The notes under the pieces were generated by a model. It had not been told where the DNA came from. It did no database searches and worked only from the letters and a program-made list of their open reading frames with translations. A stretch of DNA of 64,000 nucleotides from JBJYIN01 sp046237015 (lineage in GTDB: Bacteria > Pseudomonadota > Gammaproteobacteria > Enterobacterales > Enterobacteriaceae). Shown here piece by piece: positions 53,839 to 61,954 of this stretch (positions are counted from its first letter, which is position 1; each line of letters opens with the position of its first letter). The stretch lies in the NCBI RefSeq assembly GCF_046237015.1, contig NZ_JBJYIN010000003.1, positions 62,001-126,000 of the forward strand. The letters are read 5' to 3'. The position numbers were made by a program, and so were the translations under genes.

Positions 53839-54264
53839 ATGATGCATCTGTTTGCATTGCGACAACAACGTTTTCCAGCCTGGCTGGGCATTTTCGCGAT
53901 CTTAACCATCGCCATTGCCCCGATAATTTCACAAGCGCTGGTACAACTCGATCGTGATACAAACACACAGTACATCGGCGAACAAATCAATACAGCAGGA
54001 CACCATCACCCTACGACATCGTCTCCCGCTGATAAGACTAAGTCAGACAGACAGTCTCATGATTCTCATACAACAGTCATGATGGATCACGCAGCTTGTG
54101 GGTACTGTGTGCTTTTCTCCTACTCACCTGCATTATCCGCGATCAATAGTCTGGTTGTTGTCGCCACAAACTCGTTAAATCACAAGCTCATCCCTCTCCC
54201 TATTTCGTCCATTATTCCTATTGAACGGTTTGTCCCTCCACTTCCCCGCGCCCCACCTCTCTGA
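53839..54264 (+). CDS. DUF2946-type small membrane/periplasmic protein
   Basis: A 141-residue protein with an N-terminal hydrophobic segment (WLGIFAILTIAIAPIISQAL) followed by a His/Ser-rich polar region with HHHP and HDSHTT, a CGYC pair in MMDHAACGYCVLFSYSP, and another hydrophobic stretch. This layout fits DUF2946 proteins, often encoded beside copper-related genes. The start is uncertain: ATG at 53839 lets the product begin just before the helix, whereas an ATG at 53791 adds 16 polar residues; neither has a strong ribosome site. Directly upstream of the PepSY gene. A copper or heme-iron link is inference. Confidence 0.7.
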   Translation: MMHLFALRQQRFPAWLGIFAILTIAIAPIISQALVQLDRDTNTQYIGEQINTAGHHHPTTSSPADKTKSDRQSHDSHTTVMMDHAACGYCVLFSYSPALSAINSLVVVATNSLNHKLIPLPISSIIPIERFVPPLPRAPPL

Positions 54265-54372
54265 ATACAGTCAGCTAAACCGCCGGTTATATATAACAAA
54301 CTCAGCGACATATCACTTCAGATATGCCGTTCGTTTGCGTTACATCACTGTCAACTGCTTTCAGAAGGTTTT

Positions 54373-55848
54373 ATGCCACGTTCTTATTCCCACACGTCAG
54401 CGGCCAAGCGTTCGGAAACGCCCCTCGTAGATACCGTATCACCACGTGCTGCAATTATCGCGCTGCTCATTCGACTTCATTTTTATATCGGCCTGTTTGT
54501 TGGACCGTTCATCTTCGTCGCTGCCCTCACAGGGACGTTATACGTGCTCACTCCGCAAATTGAAGAGCGACTATACGCCCACCAACTCTTTAGCCAAAGT
54601 AGCGGAACACCACACTCGCTGGCAGAACAGATCGTGGCTGCCCAGGCCGTATTGGGTCATCATGCTGATATGCCCAGCGCGATTCGTCCGGCAGCCACAA
54701 TCGGCGAAACAACCCGTATCATGTTTTCCTCCCCGGCACTCGGCCCTTCGGAAAGTCGAGCAATCTTCATCGACCCGATTTCTTTGGAGATCCGTGGCGA
54801 TGAAACAGTTTATGGCACCAGCGGGGGTCTGCCATTCCGTACCTGGCTTGATTATCTGCACAGAGGGTTATTACTGGGTGATGTCGGGCGAAATTACAGT
54901 GAGCTGGCAGCATCATGGTTATGGGTTGCGGCGCTTGGAGGCTTAACCCTCTGGTGGACGACCCGGCATTCAACATCCCCGGTCAAACGGCGTCACACCG
55001 TTACTCGCCAGACACCCGCGATGAAAAAACGCCGCTTACGCCATTGGCATACCACCATGGGACTGAGTCTCATGATCGGTTTACTCTTCTTTTCTGCAAC
55101 CGGATTAACCTGGTCGCAGTGGGCAGGCAACAATATCGCGATAGCCCGTAGTGCGCTGGGATGGCAAACGCCCTCAGTCAAAACGCAACTGACAGAAAGC
55201 ATGGACCACCACGATCACTCCCATTCATCTGATGCTCATGCAGAACATCAGATGTCAATGCCGATGCACAGCACCATGGAAGCGATCTCGCCAGAAATGT
55301 TTGATCAGGTGTTAGCCGTAGCTCAGAAAGCCGGTATTGATGCCAGTAAGATAGAAATAAAACCCGCCAGAAAAGAGAATCAGGCCTGGACGGTTAGCGA
55401 AATTGATCGTTCATGGCCCACACAGGTTGATGCAGTCTCCATCGATCCCCACTCATTGAACGTGATCGATAGAACAGATTTTACCACTTTCCCATTGGCT
55501 GCAAAATTGACACGCTGGGGAGTAGACGCTCATATGGGGGTACTGTTTGGTTTACCAAACCAGCTCATATTAGCCGCATTTGGATTAGGTCTGTGCACCA
55601 TGGTTGTATGGGGATATCGGATGTGGTGGTTGCGTCGCCCGCTCTATCAAGGGAAAAACAGCCCGGTAAAAACCCTGACAGACGCGTTGATGAGCCTCCG
55701 CCCTTTCACCAGATCGATAGTCATCGCCATTGCGATATTCTTAGCCCTGTGCCTGCCAGTGATGGGGATCAGTTTACTGATATTTGTACTCATCGATGGG
55801 GTCCGCTGGCAGCGAAGCAACAACCGCAGGGAATTGATTAAGACATAA
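54373..55848 (+). CDS. PepSY-associated membrane protein with His/Met-rich periplasmic loop
   Basis: A 491-residue inner-membrane protein of the PepSY_TM family. Transmembrane segments are near 28-55, 180-198, 228-250, 395-415 and 440-475, with the helix motif LHFYIGLFVGPFIFVAALTG and the partner RHWHTTMGLSLMIGLLFFSA. PepSY-like domains lie between them. A histidine/methionine-rich stretch (about 276-299, including HHDHSHSSDAHAEHQMSMPM) is exposed in a periplasmic loop and looks like a Cu or other metal-binding site. Relatives include siderophore/ferric reductase-type proteins. Follows the DUF2946 gene by 108 bases; AGAAGG precedes the ATG. Confidence 0.82.
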   Translation: MPRSYSHTSAAKRSETPLVDTVSPRAAIIALLIRLHFYIGLFVGPFIFVAALTGTLYVLTPQIEERLYAHQLFSQSSGTPHSLAEQIVAAQAVLGHHADMPSAIRPAATIGETTRIMFSSPALGPSESRAIFIDPISLEIRGDETVYGTSGGLPFRTWLDYLHRGLLLGDVGRNYSELAASWLWVAALGGLTLWWTTRHSTSPVKRRHTVTRQTPAMKKRRLRHWHTTMGLSLMIGLLFFSATGLTWSQWAGNNIAIARSALGWQTPSVKTQLTESMDHHDHSHSSDAHAEHQMSMPMHSTMEAISPEMFDQVLAVAQKAGIDASKIEIKPARKENQAWTVSEIDRSWPTQVDAVSIDPHSLNVIDRTDFTTFPLAAKLTRWGVDAHMGVLFGLPNQLILAAFGLGLCTMVVWGYRMWWLRRPLYQGKNSPVKTLTDALMSLRPFTRSIVIAIAIFLALCLPVMGISLLIFVLIDGVRWQRSNNRRELIKT

Positions 55849-55857
55849 TCGATATCA

Positions 55858-55917
55858 ATACCGGGTTATGTTTTACCCGGTATAGCTGAAGGCCGCAAAA
55901 AAGATCGGCCTTCAGCT
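55858..55917 (+). terminator. double hairpin after the PepSY gene
   Basis: Two consecutive stems: ATACCGGGT-N8-ACCCGGTAT (55858-55883) and AGCTGAAGGCC-N12-GGCCTTCAGCT (55884-55917), starting ten bases after the stop. Neither has a T tract; the tandem arrangement separates this gene from the convergent chemoreceptor gene. Confidence 0.6.
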
Positions 55918-56016
55918 CATGATGCTGTCTCCATTGTCCGTATAAACTTCACTGACGAGGAGACTAGCCTGTGCAAAAACGACATGACGTTGAGAGAAAA
56001 AGTTACACTCTCAAAC

Positions 56017-57690
56017 TCAGAACGATGTCCAATCTGAAGCGTTGGCTGGCGTTTTATCTCGTGCGAGCGTCGTACTTTTGACCGCAGGCAAAGCCGGGGT
56101 AGCCAATATTTCTGATTTTCTCACATGAGCTTGACCCACATCATTCACCCCAAGCTTGAACAGGCTGACCGTTTGCGTCAGGCTATGTGCCTGATCCTGC
56201 AAAGCGAGAGCCGCGGCTGCCGATTCTTCAACCAATGCCGCATTCTGCTGAGTCGTCGTATCAATTTGTCCAACGGCCAGATTCATCTGGTTGATTCCAT
56301 CGCTTTGTTCTCGGCTTGCCTGAGAAATTTCACTGATTATACCGTTCACTCCTTGCACATTTTCAACCAGAGAGCTCATCGTAATGCCGGTCTCCTCCAC
56401 TAGCTTCATACCGGCCTGAACCTTTTGAAAAGAGTCATCAATAAGCTCTTTAATCTCTTTTGCCGCGGTTGCACTACGTTGCGCCAGCGCTCGAACCTCA
56501 CTGGCAACAACAGCGAACCCTCTCCCCTGTTCCCCTGCCCGCGCAGCTTCCACCGCGGCATTCAGAGCCAGTATATTCGTTTGGAAGGCAATACCATCAA
56601 TTACGCCGATAATCTCCGACATACGCTGTGAGGAATCCCGAATCCCACGCATTTCTTGCGTCACGATATTCATCATATCGCCACCTTTTCGAACGGTCTC
56701 CGACGTACTAACAGCCAATTCAGTTGCCTGAATTGTGTTATCGGCCGTATTTTTAATGGTCGATGTTAATTGTTCCATCGACGAGGCGGTTTCTTCCAAT
56801 GAACTCGCCTGTTCTTCCGTTCTGGCCGACAGATCCTGATTACCTGCTGCTATTTGAGATGCTGCACTCGAAATTGATTCCGCGCCTTCCCTCACCTGAC
56901 TGACAATCTGCCGCAGACTGGTGTTCATATCATGTAACGCCGTCAACAACATGCCGGTTTCATCTTTACGGTTGGTTTGTATTTCTGACGTTAAATCCCC
57001 TTGCGCAACATGTTCTGCGACGACTAACGCTTCTTTTATCGGATGCGTGACACTTCGGGTAATCAAAGCGGCGATAACCAAACCGAAAATAATGCTGGCA
57101 ATGATAATAATGGCAAGCAAAATCAAGGTGTCTCGATAACTGACAGCAGCTTCGTGAGCCGATGCCGTCATCTTGTCATCCTGAACATCAATAAACTCGG
57201 TCACGCTATCAATATACTTTTGCTGAGCAACCCGAGTAACATTGAAATATTCATCAGATGCGCCATCAGGATCACCCGCTACGATTAAGGCGGTAAGCTT
57301 ATTTGTTGATCCCAAGAAATCACGCCGTATCTCAGCAATATTTTGTAAAATCAAACGTGATTTCTCATCACTAACGGACTTCTGTAGTTCATCCATTAAA
57401 CCGGAAACTCGGGATGAACGTTCTTTGGCTAGCGTTAATTGTTTGTTAATTTCCGTTTGGGATTTAAGTAATAACAGTAATTGCTGATTGTTAAGAAATC
57501 TATTTAACTCATCAATTAATTGGTTACTTTTCAGTGTCAACGGATAATTTTGAGAGACAATATCTTCCATTTTCTGATGAAAGTCTGTCAACCTGGAGAG
57601 AGTAATACTGCCTACTATCAACAACATCAGTAACAAAAAAGAAAAACCAGCGCCGAGCCGATATCCTATACGCCAATTAGATAAATTCAT
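56017..57690 (-). CDS. methyl-accepting chemotaxis protein, four-helix-bundle sensor
   Basis: Transmembrane chemoreceptor of 557 residues. TM1 at about 11-31; a periplasmic four-helix-bundle (4HB_MCP-like) sensor to about 190; TM2 (LILLAIIIIASIIFGLVIAA) followed by HAMP. The cytoplasmic signalling domain contains the invariant hairpin tip IIGVIDGIAFQTNILALNAAVEAARAG-type sequence. The C-terminus DWTSF fits the CheR/CheB pentapeptide pattern x-aromatic-x-x-aromatic (NWETF in Tsr/Tar). GGAG precedes the ATG. The ligand is not predictable. No sigma-28 promoter was recognised in the upstream 590 bases. Confidence 0.93.
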   Translation of the reverse strand: MNLSNWRIGYRLGAGFSFLLLMLLIVGSITLSRLTDFHQKMEDIVSQNYPLTLKSNQLIDELNRFLNNQQLLLLLKSQTEINKQLTLAKERSSRVSGLMDELQKSVSDEKSRLILQNIAEIRRDFLGSTNKLTALIVAGDPDGASDEYFNVTRVAQQKYIDSVTEFIDVQDDKMTASAHEAAVSYRDTLILLAIIIIASIIFGLVIAALITRSVTHPIKEALVVAEHVAQGDLTSEIQTNRKDETGMLLTALHDMNTSLRQIVSQVREGAESISSAASQIAAGNQDLSARTEEQASSLEETASSMEQLTSTIKNTADNTIQATELAVSTSETVRKGGDMMNIVTQEMRGIRDSSQRMSEIIGVIDGIAFQTNILALNAAVEAARAGEQGRGFAVVASEVRALAQRSATAAKEIKELIDDSFQKVQAGMKLVEETGITMSSLVENVQGVNGIISEISQASREQSDGINQMNLAVGQIDTTTQQNAALVEESAAAALALQDQAHSLTQTVSLFKLGVNDVGQAHVRKSEILATPALPAVKSTTLARDKTPANASDWTSF

Positions 57691-58279
57691 TTCACTCTCC
57701 TTTATTCATCCTTTCTATCTGTACGCTCTAACGCATGTCATCATGCCCAAAAAATACAATGCGATAATTGATAGTACCTATAGCTCCAATGTGTACTCAT
57801 ATAAAAATGGGGTATGGCATGTATTAAGCCTGGTGATAGACCGAAACAAGCACTAAAGTGCAATATCGCACACAACAACACCATCTACAGTGGAAATGAA
57901 AGACATTTCCAAAATCTAACTCACTGATAAATCAATAACCTTTACGATCAATTAATCATGTCATTTAGAAAATGGAAGCATGACTGACTCTCTTTCACCC
58001 AAGGTGGGTATCGGCGTGACCTCTGTGATCTTTATATTTTATTTATTTAAAAAACAGCGACCATATCTATTTAATCGATCATTTATTAATAATTTACCTA
58101 TTTGTGAGATAAATAATCTCATGATTTATTAGTAATAAATAAGATTAATATTGATAAATAGTTAAACCGAATAGATGTTTATTTCTATCATGTTGATAAT
58201 GGCTTTCTAATTATTAATAGAAAGCATCATCATTATAAAGGCGTAAATAAGAGAAAATACTGTTTTAAAATTTCTTTTT
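57691..58279. other. AT-rich gene-free stretch between the chemoreceptor and a small gene
   Basis: About 590 bases without a credible reading frame. The second half (about 58030-58200) is extremely AT-rich, with several short palindromes such as GAGATAAATAATCTC and the stem GCTTTCTA-N8-TAGAAAGC at 58202-58225. It should contain the chemoreceptor promoter. The composition is what H-NS-bound or horizontally acquired DNA looks like; no mobile element end was identified. Confidence 0.4.
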
Positions 58280-58549
58280 CTACAAAACAGTCAGAGTGCG
58301 ATAATTCTCTTTCCAATGGATATCACACTCCATTCTGGCATTAGGAATATAATGTGATTTAAGTTGATAACATGGATTTTCGACTATCCAGGAAATAAAA
58401 CGAGAATCATGAGAGGTAATGTATTTTTGCGCATAAATGATGGCAAAAAATCCACCTTTGCTATCATTTTTATAGATCTCATACCGATGGGAAGCGACAT
58501 CATTGTCCTGTATAAAAACCAATGTTTCTTTCAGTGTTCCCATTAACAT
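58280..58549 (-). CDS. small protein of unknown function, 89 residues
   Basis: Not recognised. The ATG at 58549 follows GGAGGCAATT, a strong ribosome site identical to that of dinI. The product starts MLMGTLKETLVFIQDND and is a soluble, aromatic-rich mixed protein with two cysteines (NPCYQLK, MECDIHW), without signal peptide or membrane segment. It lies downstream of the ribbon-helix-helix gene in the same direction with 150 bases between, and in AT-rich surroundings. It could be an accessory or toxin-like protein, but nothing in it proves that. Confidence 0.6.
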   Translation of the reverse strand: MLMGTLKETLVFIQDNDVASHRYEIYKNDSKGGFFAIIYAQKYITSHDSRFISWIVENPCYQLKSHYIPNARMECDIHWKENYRTLTVL

Positions 58550-58699
58550 AATTGCCTCCACTCATCATATGAGTAGCGTTTATCGGCAAAAAATGGGGAA
58601 ACCTTACTGATCTCTATCGCAAAATATGATTTTTCCTGGAATAAATAGCACGCTATGACGTGACGCCAAGTGCAGAATCAGAGCGTGCCTGATAGCGGG

Positions 58700-58978
58700 T
58701 TATTTTTTCTTCGATGTATTCTTTGACTTTCCTTTCAGTAACTCTCTGATTTTTTTTATTTCTTTTTGTGTCAGTGGTGATTCTGCAACTTCTTCAGTGC
58801 TCTGATTATCAACCAACTCAGCAGGCGCCACTGATGAAGCATCGTGACTATCAAAACTTGCAAGTAGCCGAGCAGTGACTTCAGCACTAATGGAAACGTT
58901 ATTATCAAGGGCAGCGACTTTAATCTTTTCTTTCAAATCCATAGGGATTTTCAACGACAAGCTAGATATCTCGCTCAT
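58700..58978 (-). CDS. Arc-type ribbon-helix-helix DNA-binding protein
   Basis: A 92-residue protein with an N-terminal ribbon-helix-helix fold: strand SSLSLKIPMDLKEKIKVAAL, then helix with NNVSISAEVTARLLASFD, as in Arc/MetJ-type repressors. A polar acidic linker and a very basic tail (KKIRELLKGKSKNTSKKK) follow. Such proteins act as dimers on operators and are often antitoxins or plasmid/phage regulators. Upstream of a small gene of unknown function on the same strand. Target unknown. AT-rich neighbourhood suggests acquired DNA. Confidence 0.8.
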   Translation of the reverse strand: MSEISSLSLKIPMDLKEKIKVAALDNNVSISAEVTARLLASFDSHDASSVAPAELVDNQSTEEVAESPLTQKEIKKIRELLKGKSKNTSKKK

Positions 58979-59080
58979 TTTATTGCCTTTCTCATGGAAT
59001 AAAATACAAACCTATGACAGTATTTAAATAAAGTCCATACTGAAACAAAAATTTAATATTTTTGTCATAAACGATATGTG

Positions 59081-59377
59081 ATGAATCTCTCATCAAATAG
59101 ACGTTATTCATTTTATCTGAAATCATTCTTAATCATTTGCTTGCTTATTATCTACATCATAATGGCGTCTTTTTCCGTTTCCTCCATTCTTCAACCATTT
59201 TTTCTGTCACCTCATACTTATAGCAAATGGGACTATACCCGCCTTGCCGACTCCAGGCACTGCGTTTACCACATTGACGACCATTACGGGCAGAATGATA
59301 AGGGCACGGACAGTTTCCCGGATATCGACGTAACACTAATGTGCGGTGTTATCATACAAATAACGTGGCTGAGTTAA
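59081..59377 (+). CDS. possible small membrane-anchored protein, 98 residues
   Basis: Low-confidence gene. The frame begins MNLSSNRRYSFYLKSFLIIC with a long N-terminal hydrophobic stretch (LIICLLIIYIIMASFSV), then a polar periplasmic-like part with two cysteines. No clear ribosome site precedes the ATG at 59081 or the GTG before it. It lies 65 bases upstream of the GhoT/OrtT-like gene, in the position where the antitoxin ghoS would be, but shows no GhoS resemblance. Confidence 0.35.
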   Translation: MNLSSNRRYSFYLKSFLIICLLIIYIIMASFSVSSILQPFFLSPHTYSKWDYTRLADSRHCVYHIDDHYGQNDKGTDSFPDIDVTLMCGVIIQITWLS

Positions 59378-59441
59378 AGAATTGATCATAGATTATTAAC
59401 AGCATAGAATGCCGGTGCGTTAAAAACAAAAGGAAACAAAC

Positions 59442-59627
59442 GTGCCACATCACTCTGTGTGGGAACTCATCAAACTTATTTACTTCATCGGTTTTGTCAT
59501 TTCGATGCTGGTTACCTTACTCCTCAGTAAAGATAAGTCATGGTTTATCCGGATACTTGCCTCACTACTGATTGGGCTAACATGGCCGCTTAGCTTCCCG
59601 GTGGTATTGCTCTTCTCTATGTTTTAA
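59442..59627 (+). CDS. GhoT/OrtT-family small membrane toxin
   Basis: A 61-residue, two-helix inner-membrane protein. The C-terminal half ASLLIGLTWPLSFPVVLLFS closely matches the end of E. coli GhoT and OrtT (…LVGITWPMSLPVALLFS…), and the N-terminal helix IYFIGFVISMLVTLLL is equivalent. GhoT damages the membrane and lowers ATP; OrtT is an orphan relative linked to stringent response. The start is a GTG at 59442 eight bases after AAGGA; no GhoS-like antitoxin is next to it, so OrtT-like orphan status is more likely. Assignment rests on recalled sequences. Confidence 0.75.
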   Translation: MPHHSVWELIKLIYFIGFVISMLVTLLLSKDKSWFIRILASLLIGLTWPLSFPVVLLFSMF

Positions 59628-59721
59628 TCTCTCAGGACGATCGAGGGTATTGCCTGAATCCACTTGGCTACTTCAATACTGAAAAGATAGCGGTTTTTAC
59701 TTCTTCTGTCGGAGGCCCATT

Positions 59722-59988
59722 ATGGCAAATGGTTGGTCGAATGATAGTTCTGTTCAGGATCAAATTGACGCCACGGTTGACGATGCTATTGCGCGAGCCC
59801 GTAGTCAGTTGAACCACGGTGACAGCGCTCTGCGCTGCGAAGAGTGCGATATGCCAATTCCAGAGGCCCGGCGCACTGCATTGCCGGGCGTTCGCTATTG
59901 TATTCAATGTCAGGAACAAGCCGATAAAAAACAAACACAAAATAGCGGTTATAACCGACGAGGCAGCAAAGACAGCCAACTGAGATAA
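59722..59988 (+). CDS. ybiI: YbiI, DksA/TraR-type zinc-finger protein
   Basis: Small C4 zinc-finger protein of the DksA/TraR family. CEECDMPIPEARRTALPGVRYCIQCQ supplies four cysteines, and the C-terminus NRRGSKDSQLR is identical to E. coli YbiI; length 88 is the same. GGAGG precedes the ATG. It lacks the long coiled-coil of DksA, so how it would reach the RNA polymerase secondary channel is unclear. Convergent with the uspF-like gene, 48 bases apart. Function unproven. Confidence 0.92.
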   Translation: MANGWSNDSSVQDQIDATVDDAIARARSQLNHGDSALRCEECDMPIPEARRTALPGVRYCIQCQEQADKKQTQNSGYNRRGSKDSQLR

Positions 59989-60036
59989 AAAGACGTGCAG
60001 GCTTGCTTCGTTGGTCCAAGCAAGCCCAACGACACT

Positions 60037-60465
60037 TTAGCGGACGACTAACACAGATGTTTTAGCATGCCGAACAACCGCTGCTGCGTTTGACCCAAGA
60101 AGATATGTTTTCACATCAGGTCGGCGCGATCCAACCACAATCAGATCGGCATTTATCTCTTCGGCCAATAACAACACCTCGTCTCGAGGCGTACCAAAGC
60201 TCACGCTGAATGACAGTCGAGACGGCGGAAGGTCGATCTGTGCAACCAGCGCTTTCAGCTTGTCATTAGCCTTCACGACCGCTTCATTTTCAAATTCTTT
60301 TATCCCAAAAGAATAGGCCGACAAAAATGCAGATGCATCAGGAAGTGCATGAAAAAGATGTATGGTAGCACCTGACATTTTTGCCAACCTTATGGCATGG
60401 ACAAGCGCATTTTGGGTTAACAATTCTTCATCAAGATCGACGGGTACTAAAATAGTTGTATACAT
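60037..60465 (-). CDS. uspF: universal stress protein, UspF-like
   Basis: Universal stress protein A superfamily, ATP-binding UspFG class. MYTTILVPVDLDEELLTQN opens the protein, and the nucleotide-binding signature is VVGSRRPDVKTYLLGSNAAA followed by VVRHAKTSVLVVR, nearly the E. coli UspF ending. Length 142 is normal. Ribosome site GAGG is about eight bases before the ATG. A perfect inverted repeat TGTTCA-N6-TGAACA stands 71 bases upstream. UspF-type proteins influence adhesion in E. coli; the role here is unknown. Confidence 0.88.
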   Translation of the reverse strand: MYTTILVPVDLDEELLTQNALVHAIRLAKMSGATIHLFHALPDASAFLSAYSFGIKEFENEAVVKANDKLKALVAQIDLPPSRLSFSVSFGTPRDEVLLLAEEINADLIVVGSRRPDVKTYLLGSNAAAVVRHAKTSVLVVR

Positions 60466-60793
60466 ACCAGCACCTCTTTCTATGGCCTTTGTCTATAAAC
60501 AGAGTAGCCTGCTTTGTGCCAGAAATGTATGATCTTGTTCACCTTTATGAACAGAATGCTTTTTAAGCACCATGTCTCAGATAACATCCAAAACCGATAC
60601 CGGCCATCCTGTTACCTAAAACTTAATTGGTTCTTGCTATAAACGATGCGATCAAAAATTAACGCCCCAGTTTTCTGGTTATGCTATGACAAGTAGTTGA
60701 CTTCATTTATATCCGCGATAACCTCTGTTGCTGTGCGTTGCACGGCCGCTTTCAGGTATTCCAACCTGCACCTTGATGATTTATTGGGTATAT
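60466..60793. other. intergenic region upstream of uspF and of the secreted-protein gene
   Basis: About 330 bases between divergent genes. TGTTCA-N6-TGAACA at 60536-60553 is a perfect inverted repeat and a candidate operator. From about 60745 to 60793 the sequence AACCTGCACCTTGATGATTT then ATTGGGTATA matches the right end of the repeat at 61411-61527, so a partial copy lies immediately before the start codon at 60794. Confidence 0.5.
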
Positions 60794-61333
60794 ATGTATC
60801 AGTGTATAAAAATATTATGCGTAACGTTGCTTTTTCCTTATGCCTCTCATGCGACTGGGATATCCACGCCTTTATCGGTCGGCGTTGTATCTTTTGATAA
60901 ATCGGCAATACAGATATCGACGACAAAAAACAACGTGCTCGGAGATAATATTTTAATTTGCTCCTCGATAAAAAAATCATGTGACCATTATCAAGGAAGC
61001 GATTTTTCAAGTGTAACCCCTAATGATGCGGTAGAAGATGTCGCGACAGGAAAAAACATATACACATATTCTTACAGCAATACTCATCGTCAAGAGTTGC
61101 AAACAGGGATCAGTCTTGCCCTTATCTTTGATAAACGAGAAATCCAGGCTAAAGACGTTGAATTTGATGGCATAAATATTCTAAAAATCCAAAATAAACA
61201 AATCAGCGATGTTATCTCATATTGCACAAGCTCTGAAGGAATTCATGTTCTGTCACAACCCCGCGATATCCATCTTTACTATGCTTTAGGGTATGAGGTC
61301 GAGGCTAATTGTCCTGATGAGGTATATCAATAA
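60794..61333 (+). CDS. secreted or periplasmic protein of unknown function
   Basis: Not recognised. From the ATG at 60794 the protein begins MYQCIKILCVTLLFPYASHA, a plausible signal peptide, and continues to 179 residues. The mature part has four cysteines (ICSSIKKSC, SYCTSS, ANCPD), suiting periplasmic disulfides. No motif or domain was identified. There is no good ribosome site because the upstream bases are the end of an intergenic repeat, raising the possibility that the element replaced its native leader. The reading frame itself is long and undamaged. Confidence 0.6.
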   Translation: MYQCIKILCVTLLFPYASHATGISTPLSVGVVSFDKSAIQISTTKNNVLGDNILICSSIKKSCDHYQGSDFSSVTPNDAVEDVATGKNIYTYSYSNTHRQELQTGISLALIFDKREIQAKDVEFDGINILKIQNKQISDVISYCTSSEGIHVLSQPRDIHLYYALGYEVEANCPDEVYQ

Positions 61334-61410
61334 GAGTTAAAATTAAGGGGGCTTCCGATATTCCTTCTATCTGTGCAACCTGTCTGTGCAACCATGGTGA
61401 CGATCACGTT

Positions 61411-61527
61411 GTATACCCGTCATACTTCAAGTTGCCTGTCCGTTGGCTACGCCCGTTACTCGGCTCATTGAACCTCGCCCCGCTGCAAGCATCGTTCAAA
61501 CCTGCACCTTGAAGTTTATTGGGTATA
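61411..61527. repeat. palindrome-ended intergenic repeat, full copy
   Basis: GTATACCC...GGGTATAC ends bracket 117 bases; the left reads GTATACCCGTCATACTTCAA and the right TTGAAGTTTATTGGGTATAC, imperfectly complementary for about 20 bases. It resembles a repeat that I recall as common in Pectobacterium/Serratia-type genomes. Partial copies are at about 60745-60793 (right end) and 62934-62960 (left end). It lies between the secreted-protein gene and the convergent Nudix gene, with the right end four bases from the Nudix stop. Confidence 0.75.
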
Positions 61528-61531
61528 CCTA

Positions 61532-61954
61532 TTACAACATCTTTTTTATACCATCCGGATAAACATTCCTCTGACCGGATTGCAAATATGTCAGATCAAA
61601 CCAACGAAGCGTAATCTCGTCACCATTACTTTCTATACCGTGGATAACATCACGCTGATAAAGTGAATCATCATCAAAATGGCCTTCATAAACAAAGACT
61701 ATTTCATGTCCCTGCTTGCCATTAAAAGAAAAGATATTTTCCGACACACCAAGCAGGTTCAGTTCAACAGCAACAGCATTAATCTCTTCCTTCACTTCCC
61801 GTTTCGCTGCGGCCTCCGATGTCTCACCAAAATCGACGCCGCCCCCAATCGGCATCAGAAAATGTTCATCTTTTACCGGGTCATATCCTTCAGCTAAAAG
61901 AACTTTTCCGTTATACCGAAAGAGACATACTGCTTTTGCCCTTATTTTTTTCAT
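61532..61954 (-). CDS. Nudix hydrolase
   Basis: Nudix-fold pyrophosphohydrolase of 140 residues. The Nudix box is GGGVDFGETSEAAAKREVKEE near residue 37, matching GX5EX7REUXEEXGU except that the last glycine is replaced by asparagine-alanine (EEINAV). Substrate (nucleotide, sugar nucleotide or other) cannot be told. The start ATG at 61954 lacks a strong ribosome site. The stop is four bases from the repeat at 61411-61527, so the element may provide its 3' end. Confidence 0.88.
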   Translation of the reverse strand: MKKIRAKAVCLFRYNGKVLLAEGYDPVKDEHFLMPIGGGVDFGETSEAAAKREVKEEINAVAVELNLLGVSENIFSFNGKQGHEIVFVYEGHFDDDSLYQRDVIHGIESNGDEITLRWFDLTYLQSGQRNVYPDGIKKML

